Assembly: GCA_033557465.1 (NCBI GenBank)
Contig: CM066032.1
Span: 1,315,481,758 to 1,315,545,757, forward strand
DNA from: Ichthyophis bannanicus
Lineage: Eukaryota; Chordata; Amphibia; Gymnophiona; Ichthyophiidae
Length of the DNA: 64,000 nt
Reading direction: 5' to 3'
Shown here: positions 23,016 through 34,680 of the stretch, one piece after another
How positions within the stretch are numbered: the first letter of the stretch is position 1
Layout of the letters: every line of letters starts with the position of its first letter
Translations under genes and position numbers: made by a program
Notes under the pieces: model-generated
Database searches by the model: none
Told to the model about the DNA's origin: nothing
What the model saw: only the letters and a program-made list of their open reading frames with translations

Positions 23016-23570
23016 TGTGGCAAAGTGCAATCAATGAATAAGTCCAGGAGTCAATTGACAGGGTCCAAGCCAGTTTATTGTGCACAGGCCAGTCAGTCAA
23101 AGCTTAAAAAGGAACTGAGCAAAGGTTTATACAGAGACATAACCATTTATACCCCTTTTTCAGTTTGATACATGAGAATTTTCTATTGGTTCCAACTTGA
23201 TACATGCAAACTTTTCATTGGTTATACATTCCCTGCACCTGTCCAATTAGAAATCCCTCCGGAGCCTAGCAACCGGCCCCTCCTTTAGGATTGCTTGAAC
23301 AATGATAGTTCTGAATTTCGTTTCTTTTCTACTGCAAGGTTAACTTTGGCTTCTGGAATGCATATACTGAAACATTTCTGTTCTTTCTCATACAAGAGAA
23401 TAATAGAAGACTTATGAATTAAATGAAAACTTCTTATTAAGCATTTTAAAACAGTTTTCTTATTTTTCACAGATTTTTGGTTCTTTTCTAGCTATAATGG
23501 GAGTTAGGATCCAGGCCTAACTAACAGGCCTTTCATAGTAGCAGGCCATGCTAGGCCATAGCCTACCACA
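23016..23570 (-). repeat. 5' LTR of the minus-strand provirus
   Basis: On the minus strand it starts TGTGGTAGGC at 23570 and ends TTTGCCACA near 23016, giving matching short inverted ends. A TATA box (TATAAA) lies at 23151-23146 and an AATAAA signal at 23079-23074. The first 33 bp recur at 825-857, next to the polypurine tract. The left boundary is uncertain by about 3 bp. Confidence 0.8.
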
Positions 23571-24590
23571 CCACCACTGCTGCCTCTCTCCAGGGCCAGC
23601 AGTGGTGGGGACGGAAGAGAAACCACGAAACAGCGCTTATCAAAGGCTCTGGCATTGCGTCACTGTTTCTGCCTGCTATCTTCAGCACTTCTGCGGCCGG
23701 CCCCCCCCCCCCCCCCCCCGACATTAACTTTCTGATTTATTGCCAAACCAGAAGTCTGCAATCAGAGAGGGGTGGAGGCACCCAATGATAGCAATACAGG
23801 AACTGGGACATAGCACCAAAGGCCTTTTTGATAATTGTCGTGCGGCTGCTGCTGAAGGCCAACAGAGGGGCAGCAAGCCATGACAATGGGCACCCCAAAA
23901 GGTTCTGGCATTCTAGTCGACCTGACTAGTTCAAGTTAATAGCTAGTACATGCCTAGGCTCATGCCAGTATTCAAAAAGAAGATTCCCTTTTCATTCTCA
24001 GGGATGGTAACCCCACATTCTGTATTGCTTCGACTTGCTGTCTCCTAGAGACTGCAGGAGAGCATCCATTTGTCCTTTGTTTTTCTCATCTGTTCCTTTC
24101 TGCGGTATAGGAAAAGGGAGGATCCGTGATTCTACCTCATTATCTCTTTTATTTATTTATTACTTTTATTTTATACCAATTTTGGTTACAAAAAAGTTTT
24201 CCAGAAAAAATTCATTCAAAACTAGTTAACAATTCCTCATAATATACAACGTGAACTATTAACAGTTTTATACTAATTTCTTTTATAGTTTAGAATATAA
24301 ACAGAGTTTGTAATTACTTCCCAAATGCAGTTACGAATTAAAAGTCCTCTTAGGTCATATATAAAAACCTTAGTCATCAGCCCCAGAGAACGAATTTTTT
24401 AAAATCAAATTAAAGCATAGCTTAGCAATAGAAAAAAGAAAAGGTGGACCTATTTCTGCAATAGAAAGAAAGAAAATTGCTTCTAGAGTGACTTTTCACA
24501 AAGGGACCTTCCAATTAGGGTTCAAAAGACCTGTTGAAACTGTTTTTAAATAGGTGTTTAAAGCCATTGACAGTGAAAAGGGCGATTGTG
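23571..24590. other. Intergenic DNA with a C-run
   Basis: No gene was recognised. A run of about 20 C lies at 23700-23719. A T-rich TTTATTTATTTATTACTT segment near 24148-24172 could be the tail of a minus-strand LINE or SINE; I could not name it. Confidence 0.4.
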
Positions 24591-24594
24591 AAAG

Positions 24595-27500
24595 GGCATC
24601 AGCACTGTGGAAAGGCAATGACAGAAGGGAACTGTCACTGGGGGAGGAAGAGGTGAGAGAGGGATCAGCAAGTGTGGGGGAGGAAGAGGTGAGAGAGGGA
24701 GCAGCACTGTTGGGGGGTGAGGAAGAGGTGTGAGAAGGATCAGCACTGTGGGGAGGAAGAGGTCTGAGAGGATCAGCACTGTGGGGAGAGAGGAGCAGCA
24801 CTGTGGGTGGAAGAGGTGAGAGATGGGAGTCAGCACTGTGGGGAGAAGGAGAGGTGTGAGAGGGAGCAGCCACTGTGGGGAGCGGAGGTAAGAGGTGTGA
24901 GAGAAGGGAGCAGCACTGTGGGGAGCGAAGAGGTGGTGAGATGGAGCAGCCACTGTGGGGAGGAAGAGGTGAGAGCAGGACGGGAGCAGCACTGTGGAGA
25001 GGAAGAGGTGTGACATGAGGGATCAGCACTTTGGTGAGGAAATTTGTGGGAGAGGGTAGCAGCAAGCACTGGTGGGAGAGGAAGAGTGTGAGAGAGGAGC
25101 AGCACTGTGGGAGAGGGAAAGAAGTGTGAGAGGGATCAGCACTGTGGGGAGGGGAAGAGGTGTGAGAGGGAGCAGCACTGTGGAGAAGAAGAGGTGAGAG
25201 AGGGAGCAGCACTGTGGAGTAGGAAGAAGTGTTGCAGATGGGATCAGCACTGTGGGGATGGAAGAGGTGTGAGAGGGAGCAGCACTGTGGAGAGGAAGAG
25301 GTGCGAGAGGGCATCAGCGACGTGTGGGATGAAGCGGTGAGACGAGGGATCAGCACTGTGGGGAGCGGAAGAGTTTGTTGAGAGAGGGAGCAGCACTGTG
25401 GAGAGGAAGAGGAGGGAATCAGCAACTGTGGGGAGGGAAGAGAGGTGAGAGGAGGGATAAGCACTGTGGGGAGGAAGAGGTGTGAGAGGGAGCAGGCACT
25501 GTGGAGAGGAAGAGGGGGGAGAGAGGGAGCAGCACTGTGGAGAGGAACAAGTGTGAGAGGGATCAGCACTGTGGGGAGGAAGAGGTGTGAGAGGGAGCAG
25601 CACTGTTGGAGAGGAAGAGGTGAGAGAGGGAGCAGCACTGTGGAGCTGAAGAAGTGTGAGAGGGATCATCACTTGTGGGGAGGAAGAGGTTGAGAAGGGA
25701 GCAGCAGCACTGTGGAGAGGAAGGAAGTTGAGAGAGGGAGCAGCACTATGGAGAGAGGAAGACGTGTGAGAGGGATCAGCACTGTGGGGAGGAAGAGGCG
25801 TGAGAGGGAGCAGCAGCACTGTGGAGAGGAAAAGGTGTGAATAGGGAAGCAGCACTGTGGAGAGGAAGAGGTGAGAGAGGGATCAGCACTGTGGGAGGAA
25901 AGAGGTTGAGAGGGATCAGAACTGTGGAGAGTGAAGAGTGTTGAGAGAGGGAGCAGCACTGTGGGCGGAAGAGGTGTGAGAGGGATCAGCACTGTGGGGA
26001 GGAAGTAGGTGTGAGAGGGTAGCAGCACTGTGGAGAGGCAGAGGTGTGAGAGGGATCAGCACTGTGGATAGGTAAGAGGTGCAGAGAGGGATCAGACCCA
26101 CTGTGAGGAGGAAGAGGTGAGAGAGGGATTCAGCACTGTGGGGAGGAAGAGGTGTTAGAGGGAGCAGCACTGTGGGAAGGAAAAGAGGTTCGAGAGAGGG
26201 ATCCAGCACTTGTGGGGGATGGAAGAGGTGAGAGAGGGAGCAGCACTGTGGGAAGGAAGAGGTGAGACGAGGGATCAGGCCAACTGTGGGGAGGAAGAGG
26301 TGTGGAGAGGGTTCAGCACTGTGGGGAGGAAGAGGTGAGGATGAGGGAGCAGCACTGTGGGGAGGAAGAGGTGGGAGAGGGATCCGGACCACTGGTGGGG
26401 AGGAAAGAGTTGTGAGAAGGGAGCAGCACTGTGGGGATGGAAGAGGTGTGAGAGGGAGCAGCACTGTGGGGAGGAAGAGGTGTGAGAAACGGGAGCAGAC
26501 AGCTGTGGGTAGGAAGAAGGTGTGAGAGGGATCAGCACCTGTGGGGAGGAAGAGGTTTGAGAAGGGGGCAGCACTGTGGGGAGGAAGAGGTGTGAGAGGG
26601 ATCAGCACTGTGGGAAGGAAGAGGTGTGAGAGGGAGCAGCACTGTGAGGAGGAAGCAGCACTGTGAGGTGGAAGCGGTGAGAGAGGGATCCAGTCACTGT
26701 GATGAGGAAGAGGTGAGAGAGGGATCCAGCACTGTGGGGAGGAAGAGGTGTGAGAGTGATCAGCACTGTGGGGAGTGAAGAGGTGAGAGAGGGCTCAGCA
26801 CCCTGTGGGGATAAGAGGTGAAAAGAGGGAACAGTTACTGTGGTGAGGAAGAGGTGAGAGACGGATCAGCACTGTGGTGAGGAAGAGGTTAGAGACGGGG
26901 GCAACACTGTGGGGAGGAAGAGGTGAGAGAGGGATCAGGCACTGTGGGGAGGAATAGGTGAGAGAAGGGGGCAACAACTGTGGGGAGGAAGAGTTGGAGA
27001 GGGATCAGCCCTGTGGTGAGGAAGAGGTATGAGGAGGGATCACCACTGTGGGGAGGAAGAGGTGTGAAAGGGAGGAGCACTGTGGGGGAGGAAGGAGGGG
27101 TGTGAGAGGGAGCATCACTGTGGGTAGGAAGAGGTGTGAAAGTGATCAGCACTGGTGGGGAGGAAGAGGTGTGAGATGAGAAGGGGGCAGCATTGTTGGG
27201 AGGAAGAGGTGTGAGAGGTGATCGGCAGCACTGTGGGAAGGAATGGAAGGTGTGCGTAGAGGGAGCAGACACTGTGGCGGAGGATGAAGCGATCATAGAG
27301 CGATCATCTCAAACATGTGGATTAGGACAGAGGTGAGAATGAGGGATCAGCACTGTGGGGAGGAAGAGTGTGAGATGGATCAGCACCTGTGGAGAGGAGA
27401 TTTGTGAGAGCGGATCAGCACTTGTGGGGGTGATGAATGAGGTGTGAGAGGGAGCAGCCTGTGGAGAGGAAGAGGTGTGAGAGGGATCAGCCACTGGGGA

Positions 27501-29880
27501 GGAAGAGTACGTGAGAGGGAGCAGCATTGTGGAGAGGAATAGGTGAGTAGAGGGAGCAGCACTGTGGAGAGGAAGACGTGTGATATGGATCAGCACTGTG
27601 AGGAGGAAGAGGTGTGGAAAGAGGGAGCAAAAAAAGCCCCCCCCTGTGGGGATGACAGAGGTGGAAGAGAGGGTTCAGCACTGTGAGGTAGAAGAGGTGA
27701 GAGAGGGTTCATCACTGTGGGGAGGAAGAGGTGAGAGAGGGAACAGCACTTGTGAGGAGGAAGAGGTGACGAGGGTTCAGCACTGGTGAGGAGGAAGAGG
27801 TGAGAGAGGGTTCAGCACTGTGGGGAGGAAGAGGTGAGAGAGGGTTCAGCCACTGTGGGGAGGAAGAGGTGAGAGAGGGATCAGCACTGTGGAGAGGAAT
27901 GAGGTTAGAGGAGTGGATCAGCACTGTGGGGAGGGAGAGGTGTTATAGGGAAGGCGTCCACTGTGGGGAGAAGGAGGTGAGAGAGGGACTCAGCACTGTT
28001 TGGGAGGAAGAGGTGAGAGAGGGATCCGGCACTGTGAGGAGGAAGAGGTGATGAGAGGAGCAGCAACTGTGAGGAGGAAGAGTTGTGAGAGGGATCAGCA
28101 CTGTGAGGAGGAAGTAGGTGTGAGAGGGATCATCACTGTGCGGAGGAAGAGGTGAGTGATCGATCAGCCTTGTGAGGAGGAAGAGTGTGTGAGAGGGAGC
28201 TCACTCTGTGAGGAGGAAGAGGTGAGAGAGGGAACAGCACTGGGGAGGACGAGGTGTGAGAGGGGGCAGGCACTGTGGGGAGGAAGGAGTGGAGAGAGGG
28301 AGCAGCACTGTGAGGAGGAAGAGGTGAGATGAGGATCATCACTGGTGAGGATGAAAGAGGTGTGAGAGGGAGCAGCCACTGTGAGGAGGAAGAGGTGAGA
28401 GCAGGGATCAGCACTTGTGAGGAGGCAGAGGTGGTGAGAGGGAGCAGGCACTGTGAGGTGAAAGAGATGAGAGAGGGAATCAGCACTGTAAGGAGGAAGA
28501 GGTGAGAGAGAGAACAGCACTGTGGGAGGGAAGAGGTGAGAGGAGCGCACTGTGAGGAGGGAAGAGGAGAGAGAGGGAGCAGCACTGTGGGGAGGAAGAG
28601 GTGAGAGAGGGAACAGCACTGTGGGGAGGAAGATGTGAAGAGAGGGAGCAGCAACCTGTGAGGGAGGAAGAGGTGACGAGATGGATCAGCATTGTGAGGA
28701 GGAAGAGGTGTGAGACGGGGAGCAGCACTGTGAGGAGGAATAGAGGTGAGAGAGGGATCAGCACTGTGAGGATGAAGACGGTGAGAGAGGAATCAAGCAC
28801 ATGTGAGGAGCGAAGAGGGTGGTGAGAGGAGCAGCACTGGGGAGGAAGAGGTTTTTGAGATGTGGCAGCACTGTGGGGGAGGAAGAGGTGAGAGAGGGAG
28901 TCAGCACGGTGGGGATGTAGAGGTGAGGAGTGGAGCAGCACTGTGATGAGGAAGAGGTGTGAGAGGTGAGCAGCACTGTGAGAGGAAGAGGTGAGAGATG
29001 GGAACAGCACTGTGAGGAGGAAAGAGGTGAGAGAGGGAGCAGCACTGTGGGGAGGAAGAGGTGAGAGAGGGAGCAGCACTGTGGGGATGAAGAGGTGAGA
29101 GAGGGGGCGCAAAAAAGCACTGTGGGGAGAGAAGAGGTGAGAGAGGGAAAAAACAGCACTGTGGGGAGGAAGAGGTGTGAGAGGGGAGCAGCACTGTTGG
29201 GAGGAAGAGGTGAGAGAGGGAGCAGCACTAGTGGGGATGAAGAGGTGAGAGTAGGGGATCAGCAATGTGGGGAGGAAGATGTTTGAGAGAGTGGATAAAG
29301 CACTTGTTGGGGAGGAATAGGTGAGAGGGAGCAGCACTGTGGGGAGGTAATATGTGAGAGGGAGCAGCACTGGGGGGAGGAAGAGGTGAGAGAGGGATCA
29401 GCACTGTGGGGAGGAAGAGGTGAGAGAAGGGGTTCAGCACTGAGAGGAACGAGGGGAGAGAAGGGATCAGCACTGTGGGGAGCGAAGAGGTGAGAGAGGG
29501 ATCAGCCGACTGTGGTGGAGGTCACAGGTTGATAGAGGGATCACGCACTGTGGGAGGAAGGAGGTGAGAGAAGGGGTTCAACACTGTGGGGAGTAAGAGG
29601 TGCGAGAGGGAACAATCACTGTGGGGGAGGAAGAGGTAGAGAAGGGCAATACTGTGGGGTAGGACGAGTTGAGGAGAGGGATCCAGCACTGTGGGCGGAA
29701 GAGGTGGGAGCAGGGGGTCAACACTGTGGGGATGAAAGAGGTGTTGATAGGGATCATCACTGTGTGGTAGGAAACGTTTTGATGAGAGAGCAGCACTGTG
29801 GGGAGGGAAGCGTTAGGTATGATGAGGTGCGCAGCACTGTTTTGGGTTGAAGAAGGTGTGAGGAGGTGAGCAGCATGGAG
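24595..29880. repeat. 5.3 kb minisatellite, 34-bp unit (~155 copies)
   Basis: The array consists of the unit AGGAAGAGGTGAGAGAGGGA followed by TCAGCACTGTGGGG, 34 bp. Two sites alternate throughout: GTGTGAGAGG versus GTGAGAGAGG, and GATCAG versus GAGCAG. Because 34 leaves remainder 1 on division by 3, three units give a 34-residue pseudo-repeat in any frame. This explains the many long proline/serine/leucine-rich minus-strand frames, which are not genes. Scattered single-base indels and odd runs (AAAAAAGCCCCCCCC near 27630, AAAAAAGC near 29110) suggest uncorrected sequencing errors. Confidence 0.95.
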
Positions 29881-31430
29881 GGAAGGTAGAAAGAGTAGAT
29901 GGAGAGGGGAGTAGTGGTTGTTTGGGTAAGAAGGGAGGTAGGGGAGTGGAAGGGATGAAAGCAAGAGGAAAATAGAGGCAAGAGTGAGGGGAGAGGTAGG
30001 GAGCTGGTGTGAAGGACGGACCTTGAGGGGCTTGAGAATGTTTGAAACGAGAGAGAGGACAGGGGATAGAGAGTAATTTTCCAACGGCATTTCCATGGGA
30101 AAAAAATATGACTCATCTGCTGAAATGGACTTTTAGAAAATTGTTCCATTCTCAAGTTTACCCTCAGTGAAAAGGGGCATAACCCCACCGTCACACTTAT
30201 GCGCGACATATATTGTAATATTTCAGAATTAAGCACGTTATCTTTCCTTGGATAAACTACTCACAACAAATTAATCTGTTGTAACTAATTATGAGTCACT
30301 ATGTCACGCTGTTACAAATTTCAAAATGAATATATCCTATAATTTTACTTTTAAAAAAAAAACGGCAAAATCTGTGGGTACAAAGGTATCAATTGTGGGC
30401 TAGTTAAAAAATTCCCTTCACATGAAAACTTTATGCACATACCTGCACAGCACTGGAAACACGTGTTCAGCTTTTATAATTAAAAATGTGGTGAGGTTTC
30501 GTTATTCTCTTTAGGTATTGAAGAGTTGCCTGTGAGCGTAAGCAGACAAGGGTGCTGACCCAGGACCACCCCACTACATAACTTCGTTTTGCAAATACCC
30601 ACAGATGAGTGAACTCCAAGTTCATTAGGTGGTTTAGGCCAATTCATCCGCCTCTGGGGTAATCGCATCGCCTTCCCCATATCCCCACATATCATCTTCC
30701 CATCATCCCAGCCGTTCCTGGCATAACGCAGCATCTCATCCTTCCAGCCACCGGTCCTTTGCCTGGGCATGATCATATCACACATCCTGGCATAAATCAC
30801 CTTCATCATGCCCACCAGCTGATCTCCTTCTTATAGATGCCCGATTGTTGTCCAGTGGGCCGCTCGCTTGCTTGAAGCCTCCTGCAGATCCTGGAAGCAG
30901 TAACGCGTACCACCTTAGTGTGAAATAAGGGGATCGAAAAAGCATTCGTGCCACTGCTCCCCCATAGTAGAACACTCTGCAATGGTTGCTTCCTAAACAG
31001 ATGTAAGGGCATGGATTTTGGCTTTGTTGTTTAATCATGAGGCCTTTGTGATTTCTTTGGGCTCTATTTTTGGACCTGTAGTTTTTTGTCTTATGAGAAA
31101 TCTCCCTGGAGTCTTCGCTTGCTGTCCATCTTCTATAAAGTACAAGGGTGAAAACAGAGGATTTACCCACCTCCTCTGCAAACTATAAACAAGAAGTTGT
31201 GAAGCTGTGAAAGTTTAGCTTGGGCTTACAAGCAGAAGGAGACGTTTCCCTCTGGAAAGAACCCAAACGTACTACCTTTGTCTTTATGTTAGCATCTGAC
31301 TGGGGCTCTTACCTTCCTTTCCTTTTTCTCCCCATTGAAGAGTCTGCCTTGCCAATAAAACTCTTGCTTCCTCATTGCCTGCAATAACTTTTGGCCGCAC
31401 ATCTTTAGACTCTTACATGCCCTGCTTAGC
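29881..31430. other. Intergenic DNA with an unexplained ORF-like stretch
   Basis: The part at 29881-30480 shows nothing recognisable. From about 30910 down to 30480 the minus strand has a nearly open frame interrupted by one TAA, with coding-like composition (see findings). The remainder to 31430 has no recognised feature. Confidence 0.4.
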
Positions 31431-31743
31431 CTGTAGTACCCCACTGCTGTTTTGTAATAACATCACTTAAACTGTGCAACGACAATACCCCAGTATCAAC
31501 CACCTCCCCTCGCGACAACGAGCATAGTATTTGAAGTAAAGTCCTGATGTACATAGTATTGTAAATAACGCACGTTTGGTAAATAGCTCACCAGGAATCA
31601 ACAACCCTGCTACAACACACACGCTCCTCCACTGGCTCAATGCATGCACACACACTAGACACAGTATTTTGTTGATTGTTTGCTGTGTAGACCGCCGTGA
31701 TTGAAGGAAAAGGCGGTATAAAAACCTGTTTAAATAAATAAAT
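31430..31743 (+). mobile_element. L2 3' UTR fragment
   Basis: It ends with GTGTAGACCGCCGTGATTG, then AAGGCGGTATAAAA and an AAATAAATAAATA tail. The same architecture (CCGC...GCGGTATA hairpin plus AAATAAA repeats) ends the L2 copies at 18717, 38086 and 49675. The 5' limit is approximate. Confidence 0.65.
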
Positions 31744-32358
31744 ATGAGCTTAGCTTGTAGACTTCTCTGCTACCCCACCCAAAAAAAGAGAAGAGGGGGG
31801 GAATCTTGTAAGACAACATTGGCTGCATAGCCCCCTCTCCTCTCTTCCTTCTATGGCTCCACATCACCTTGCCCTCCTTTTCCTCACACTCCCTATACTG
31901 CCTCCCCTCCTACCAGCACTGTCACAAACACCTTCACGTCCTCATCCACCCCTTTTTTTATTACCCTCACTTCCCCCTCCATTTCTGTCTTCTTCCCTAT
32001 CATCAGCTCTTGAGCTTGAACACTCCCTCCCTCTCATTCAACCATCTCCTCTCTCTCTAAAGGCAACCTCACCCTCGCTTCCGCCGTACTGTCCTGCCTC
32101 TCTACACCCCCATACTCTGCTACTCCTTCCCCTGCTCTCATCTGCGTAGATATCAACCTCAATCCTGGCCCCACTTCACTTTCCTGTCCTCGCTCTTGAG
32201 AAGAGATTTTCACGTAACATGTCTAATCCTTATCCGCACATTCCCTCTCCTTGTCCCCTTCCCGCTCTCCCCTTCCCCTCATGTGCCTTGTGGAACACCA
32301 TGCAACAGCTGTCTCTAGATAAACCTTGCTTGTTAGTCATGATCTCTTCATCTCCATG

Positions 32359-32366
32359 CTCTACAT
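32359..32366. repeat. 8-bp target duplication (left) of hAT-1
   Basis: CTCTACAT recurs at 34766-34773, on the far side of the hAT element. Confidence 0.8.
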
Positions 32367-33244
32367 CAGGGGTCCCGCACAACTCAAATTGCTTTGATGG
32401 GCCAAATGAGGACTTGTAAGTAACCCGGGGGCCGCATAAGACGTAGGGCCTCATTTGGCATAAGGGGCCTCATTTGCATAATAATATTTGCATAATGTTA
32501 CCAATCCACTAACTTTTTAGTAAACATGCCTCTTGAAATGAGTTGATGGATTAAGAAAGACTAAAAGATATCAGAAATAGTGAAGACAATAATTAAACTG
32601 GGAACGCCCAAAAGCCCAAACTGGGAATGTACAACCCAACAACTGTAGAAATAAAACTATAAATTAAGTTCCTGCTTGTATACTAAACAAAAGCGCACAA
32701 CATTATTAGGATGCACATTTCCCAGAGCTGAGCATATTCCCAGTTAATAAATTCAAAATAAAAGAGATATTTTTCTACCTTTTGTGCATTGTTTTTTTCA
32801 GGTTGCAATTGCTCCAGCCACTTCTGGTTTTCTTCTTTCGTGTCTTCTGCTATCTCCATCGTCTGCTGTCCATTTTGTCCTTTCCTTCTCTCATCTTCTA
32901 GTTTTTTTTCCATTCTCTCTCTCCCCTACCTCTGCTTTAAACATACTAATCTTCTCTCAATTTTGGTCTCTTCTCCCTCCTTCCTATTTTCACATCCACT
33001 TCAAATTTTAACACCTCCATCCTCAATCCCCACTTACTCTCCCAATACCTGGCCACTTGTAGATTTTGTCTTCTCTCCCAGACAAAATATTTTTCCCCTC
33101 CTCCATTTCACTTTCCACAGCTCCATTCCCATTCTAATCCTCCCCCCCAACATCAGCTCCCTTCTAGTTCCAGCCCCACCCAGCATCTGCTCCTTTCTAG
33201 TCCCTGCATCAGGTCCATATTCCAGTCCTATTCCTAGCCTCACC

Positions 33245-34205
33245 ATCAGATCGCCCAGTTCCGAAAAATCCTAGCCCCCCATCAGCCTCATTTCCAATCC
33301 TAGCTCCCTCCCCTCACAGCCCATTATCCATTCCAAGCCCCCCTCCCCATCAGCCATTTGCAGTTCAAGCCCCCCTTCCCACTTCAGCCCATTTCCAGTC
33401 CTAGCAACACCCCCCCAGCCCATTACCAGTCCTAGAATCCCCCATAGGCCCATTACCAGTCCTAACCTCCCCATATAGCGCACTTCCAGTCTTACCCCCC
33501 ATCACCCCATTTTTCAGTGCTCTTACCCCCCCCCCATAGCCCATTTACCATCTGTGCCTATTCCCCCCCAGTAGCCACTTGCAGGTCGTATCCCCCCCTC
33601 ACCCACCCCCCCATTTTCAGTCTTACCTCCCCTCATAGGCCATTACCATTCCCATAACCCCCCAATCAGCCCACCTCCAGTCCTAACCCCCATCACCCCA
33701 TTTTTCAGTCCTATCGCCCCACCATCATCCCATTACCAGTTATATAACCCCCCCAGCCCATTACCAGTCATAACCCCCCCTGCCAATAGCCCACTTCCAG
33801 TCCTCAACCCCCATCTGCCCATTTCCAGTCCTGAGCCCCCACCATAGCCCATTACCAGGCACAAACCCCCCCCCTGCCAATAGCCCACTTCCAGTCCTAA
33901 CCCCCATACTGTCCCATTCCAGTCCTAGCCCCCACCATAAGCCCATTAACCAGTTATACCCAACCCCCCCAGCCCATTACCAGTCATAACCCCCCCCCCC
34001 CTGCCAATAGCCCACTTCCGTTCCTAACCGCCCATCTTCCCATTTTTCCCAGTCCTAGCCCCCACACATAGCCCATTACCAAGTCGTATAACCCCCACCC
34101 GCCCCTGCACAATAGCCCACTTCCAGTCCTAACCCCCCATCTGGCCATTTCCAGTCCCTAGGCCCCCACCATAGCCCGATTTACCAGTCATAACCCCCCC
34201 CCCCA
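33245..34205. repeat. C-rich minisatellite of the hAT family
   Basis: Irregular tandem units are built on AGCCCATTACCAGTCCTAAC plus a variable C run and CATC, roughly 25-32 bp. The homologous array is 45900-48170. Confidence 0.85.
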
Positions 34206-34239
34206 CCCCCCCCCGCGACAGAGGAAACAACAAAAAAAA

Positions 34240-34680
34240 ACCCCAAAACCCTGGCTTCCTGCCGTTGCACGTGTCCGTGGCAGCGTCAGAAATCAATTGT
34301 CAAATTAAAAAAAAAAATACTTTCTTGCTCTGCTGCTCAAGCAGTAAAATAGGCACCTGTCCTGCGGGCACCTTCCCCCTGTGCACCGGAGATCCGAATC
34401 TGCTCTATCAGCGGCGTGCTTTTCAGGCCGCGAAGAGTATTCCCCTCTCGTCTCGGTTTATCAAAGCCGCGCGAGAGGGGAATACTCTTCGCGGCTTGAA
34501 AAGCACGCCGCTGATAGAATCAGATTCGGGATCTCCGGGCACAGGGGAAGGGCCGCAGGATCAGTGTGATATTGCTGCTTGAGCAGCAAGAAGTCTTTTT
34601 TTTTTTTTATTTGACAATTGATTTCTGCCCGCTGCCACGGGCGGCACGGCAGAAGCCAGGGTTTTGGGGTTTTTTTGTTT
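34240..34680. repeat. ~440-bp palindrome inside hAT-1
   Basis: The arms pair GCGGCGTGCTTTTCAGGCCG (34411-34430) with CGGCTTGAAAAGCACGCCGC (34492-34511). Pairing extends outward to CAATTGTCAAATTAA and TTTGACAATTG and inward to the CGCGAAGAGTATTCCCCTCT pair, with the centre near 34460. It would form a very stable hairpin. Confidence 0.85.

Larger units (their letters stand above)
825..23570 (-). mobile_element. Minus-strand gammaretrovirus-like provirus (ERV), nested and inactive
   Basis: Read on the minus strand the order is 5' LTR (23570-23016), primer-binding site, leader, gag (from 22139), pro, pol (RT, RNase H, integrase), env, polypurine tract and the first 33 bp of the 3' LTR. Three insertions interrupt it: CR1 (about 1986-3977), L2 (8318-11727) and a Harbinger-like element (13084-21301). 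Without them the provirus would be about 9.1 kb, a normal length. Gag, pol and env all carry frameshifts or stops, so it cannot be functional. The gag start (Met-Gly), a single zinc knuckle, pro-pol continuity with pro and the covalent-type TM cysteine motif support a gamma-like class. Confidence 0.9.

Noticed and set aside
24496..29470. Many long minus-strand frames (up to 380 residues) rich in Ser, Pro and Leu
   Set aside because: They are translations of the 34-bp minisatellite; frames overlap on both strands and repeat with the DNA unit.
24595..29880. Possible CRISPR-like array
   Set aside because: Units are contiguous with no unique spacers, and the genome is vertebrate.
31853..32149. 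98-residue frame with a leader-like hydrophobic start
   Set aside because: It is the degenerate amino end of the L2 copy; the hydrophobicity comes from a C/T-rich L2 leader.
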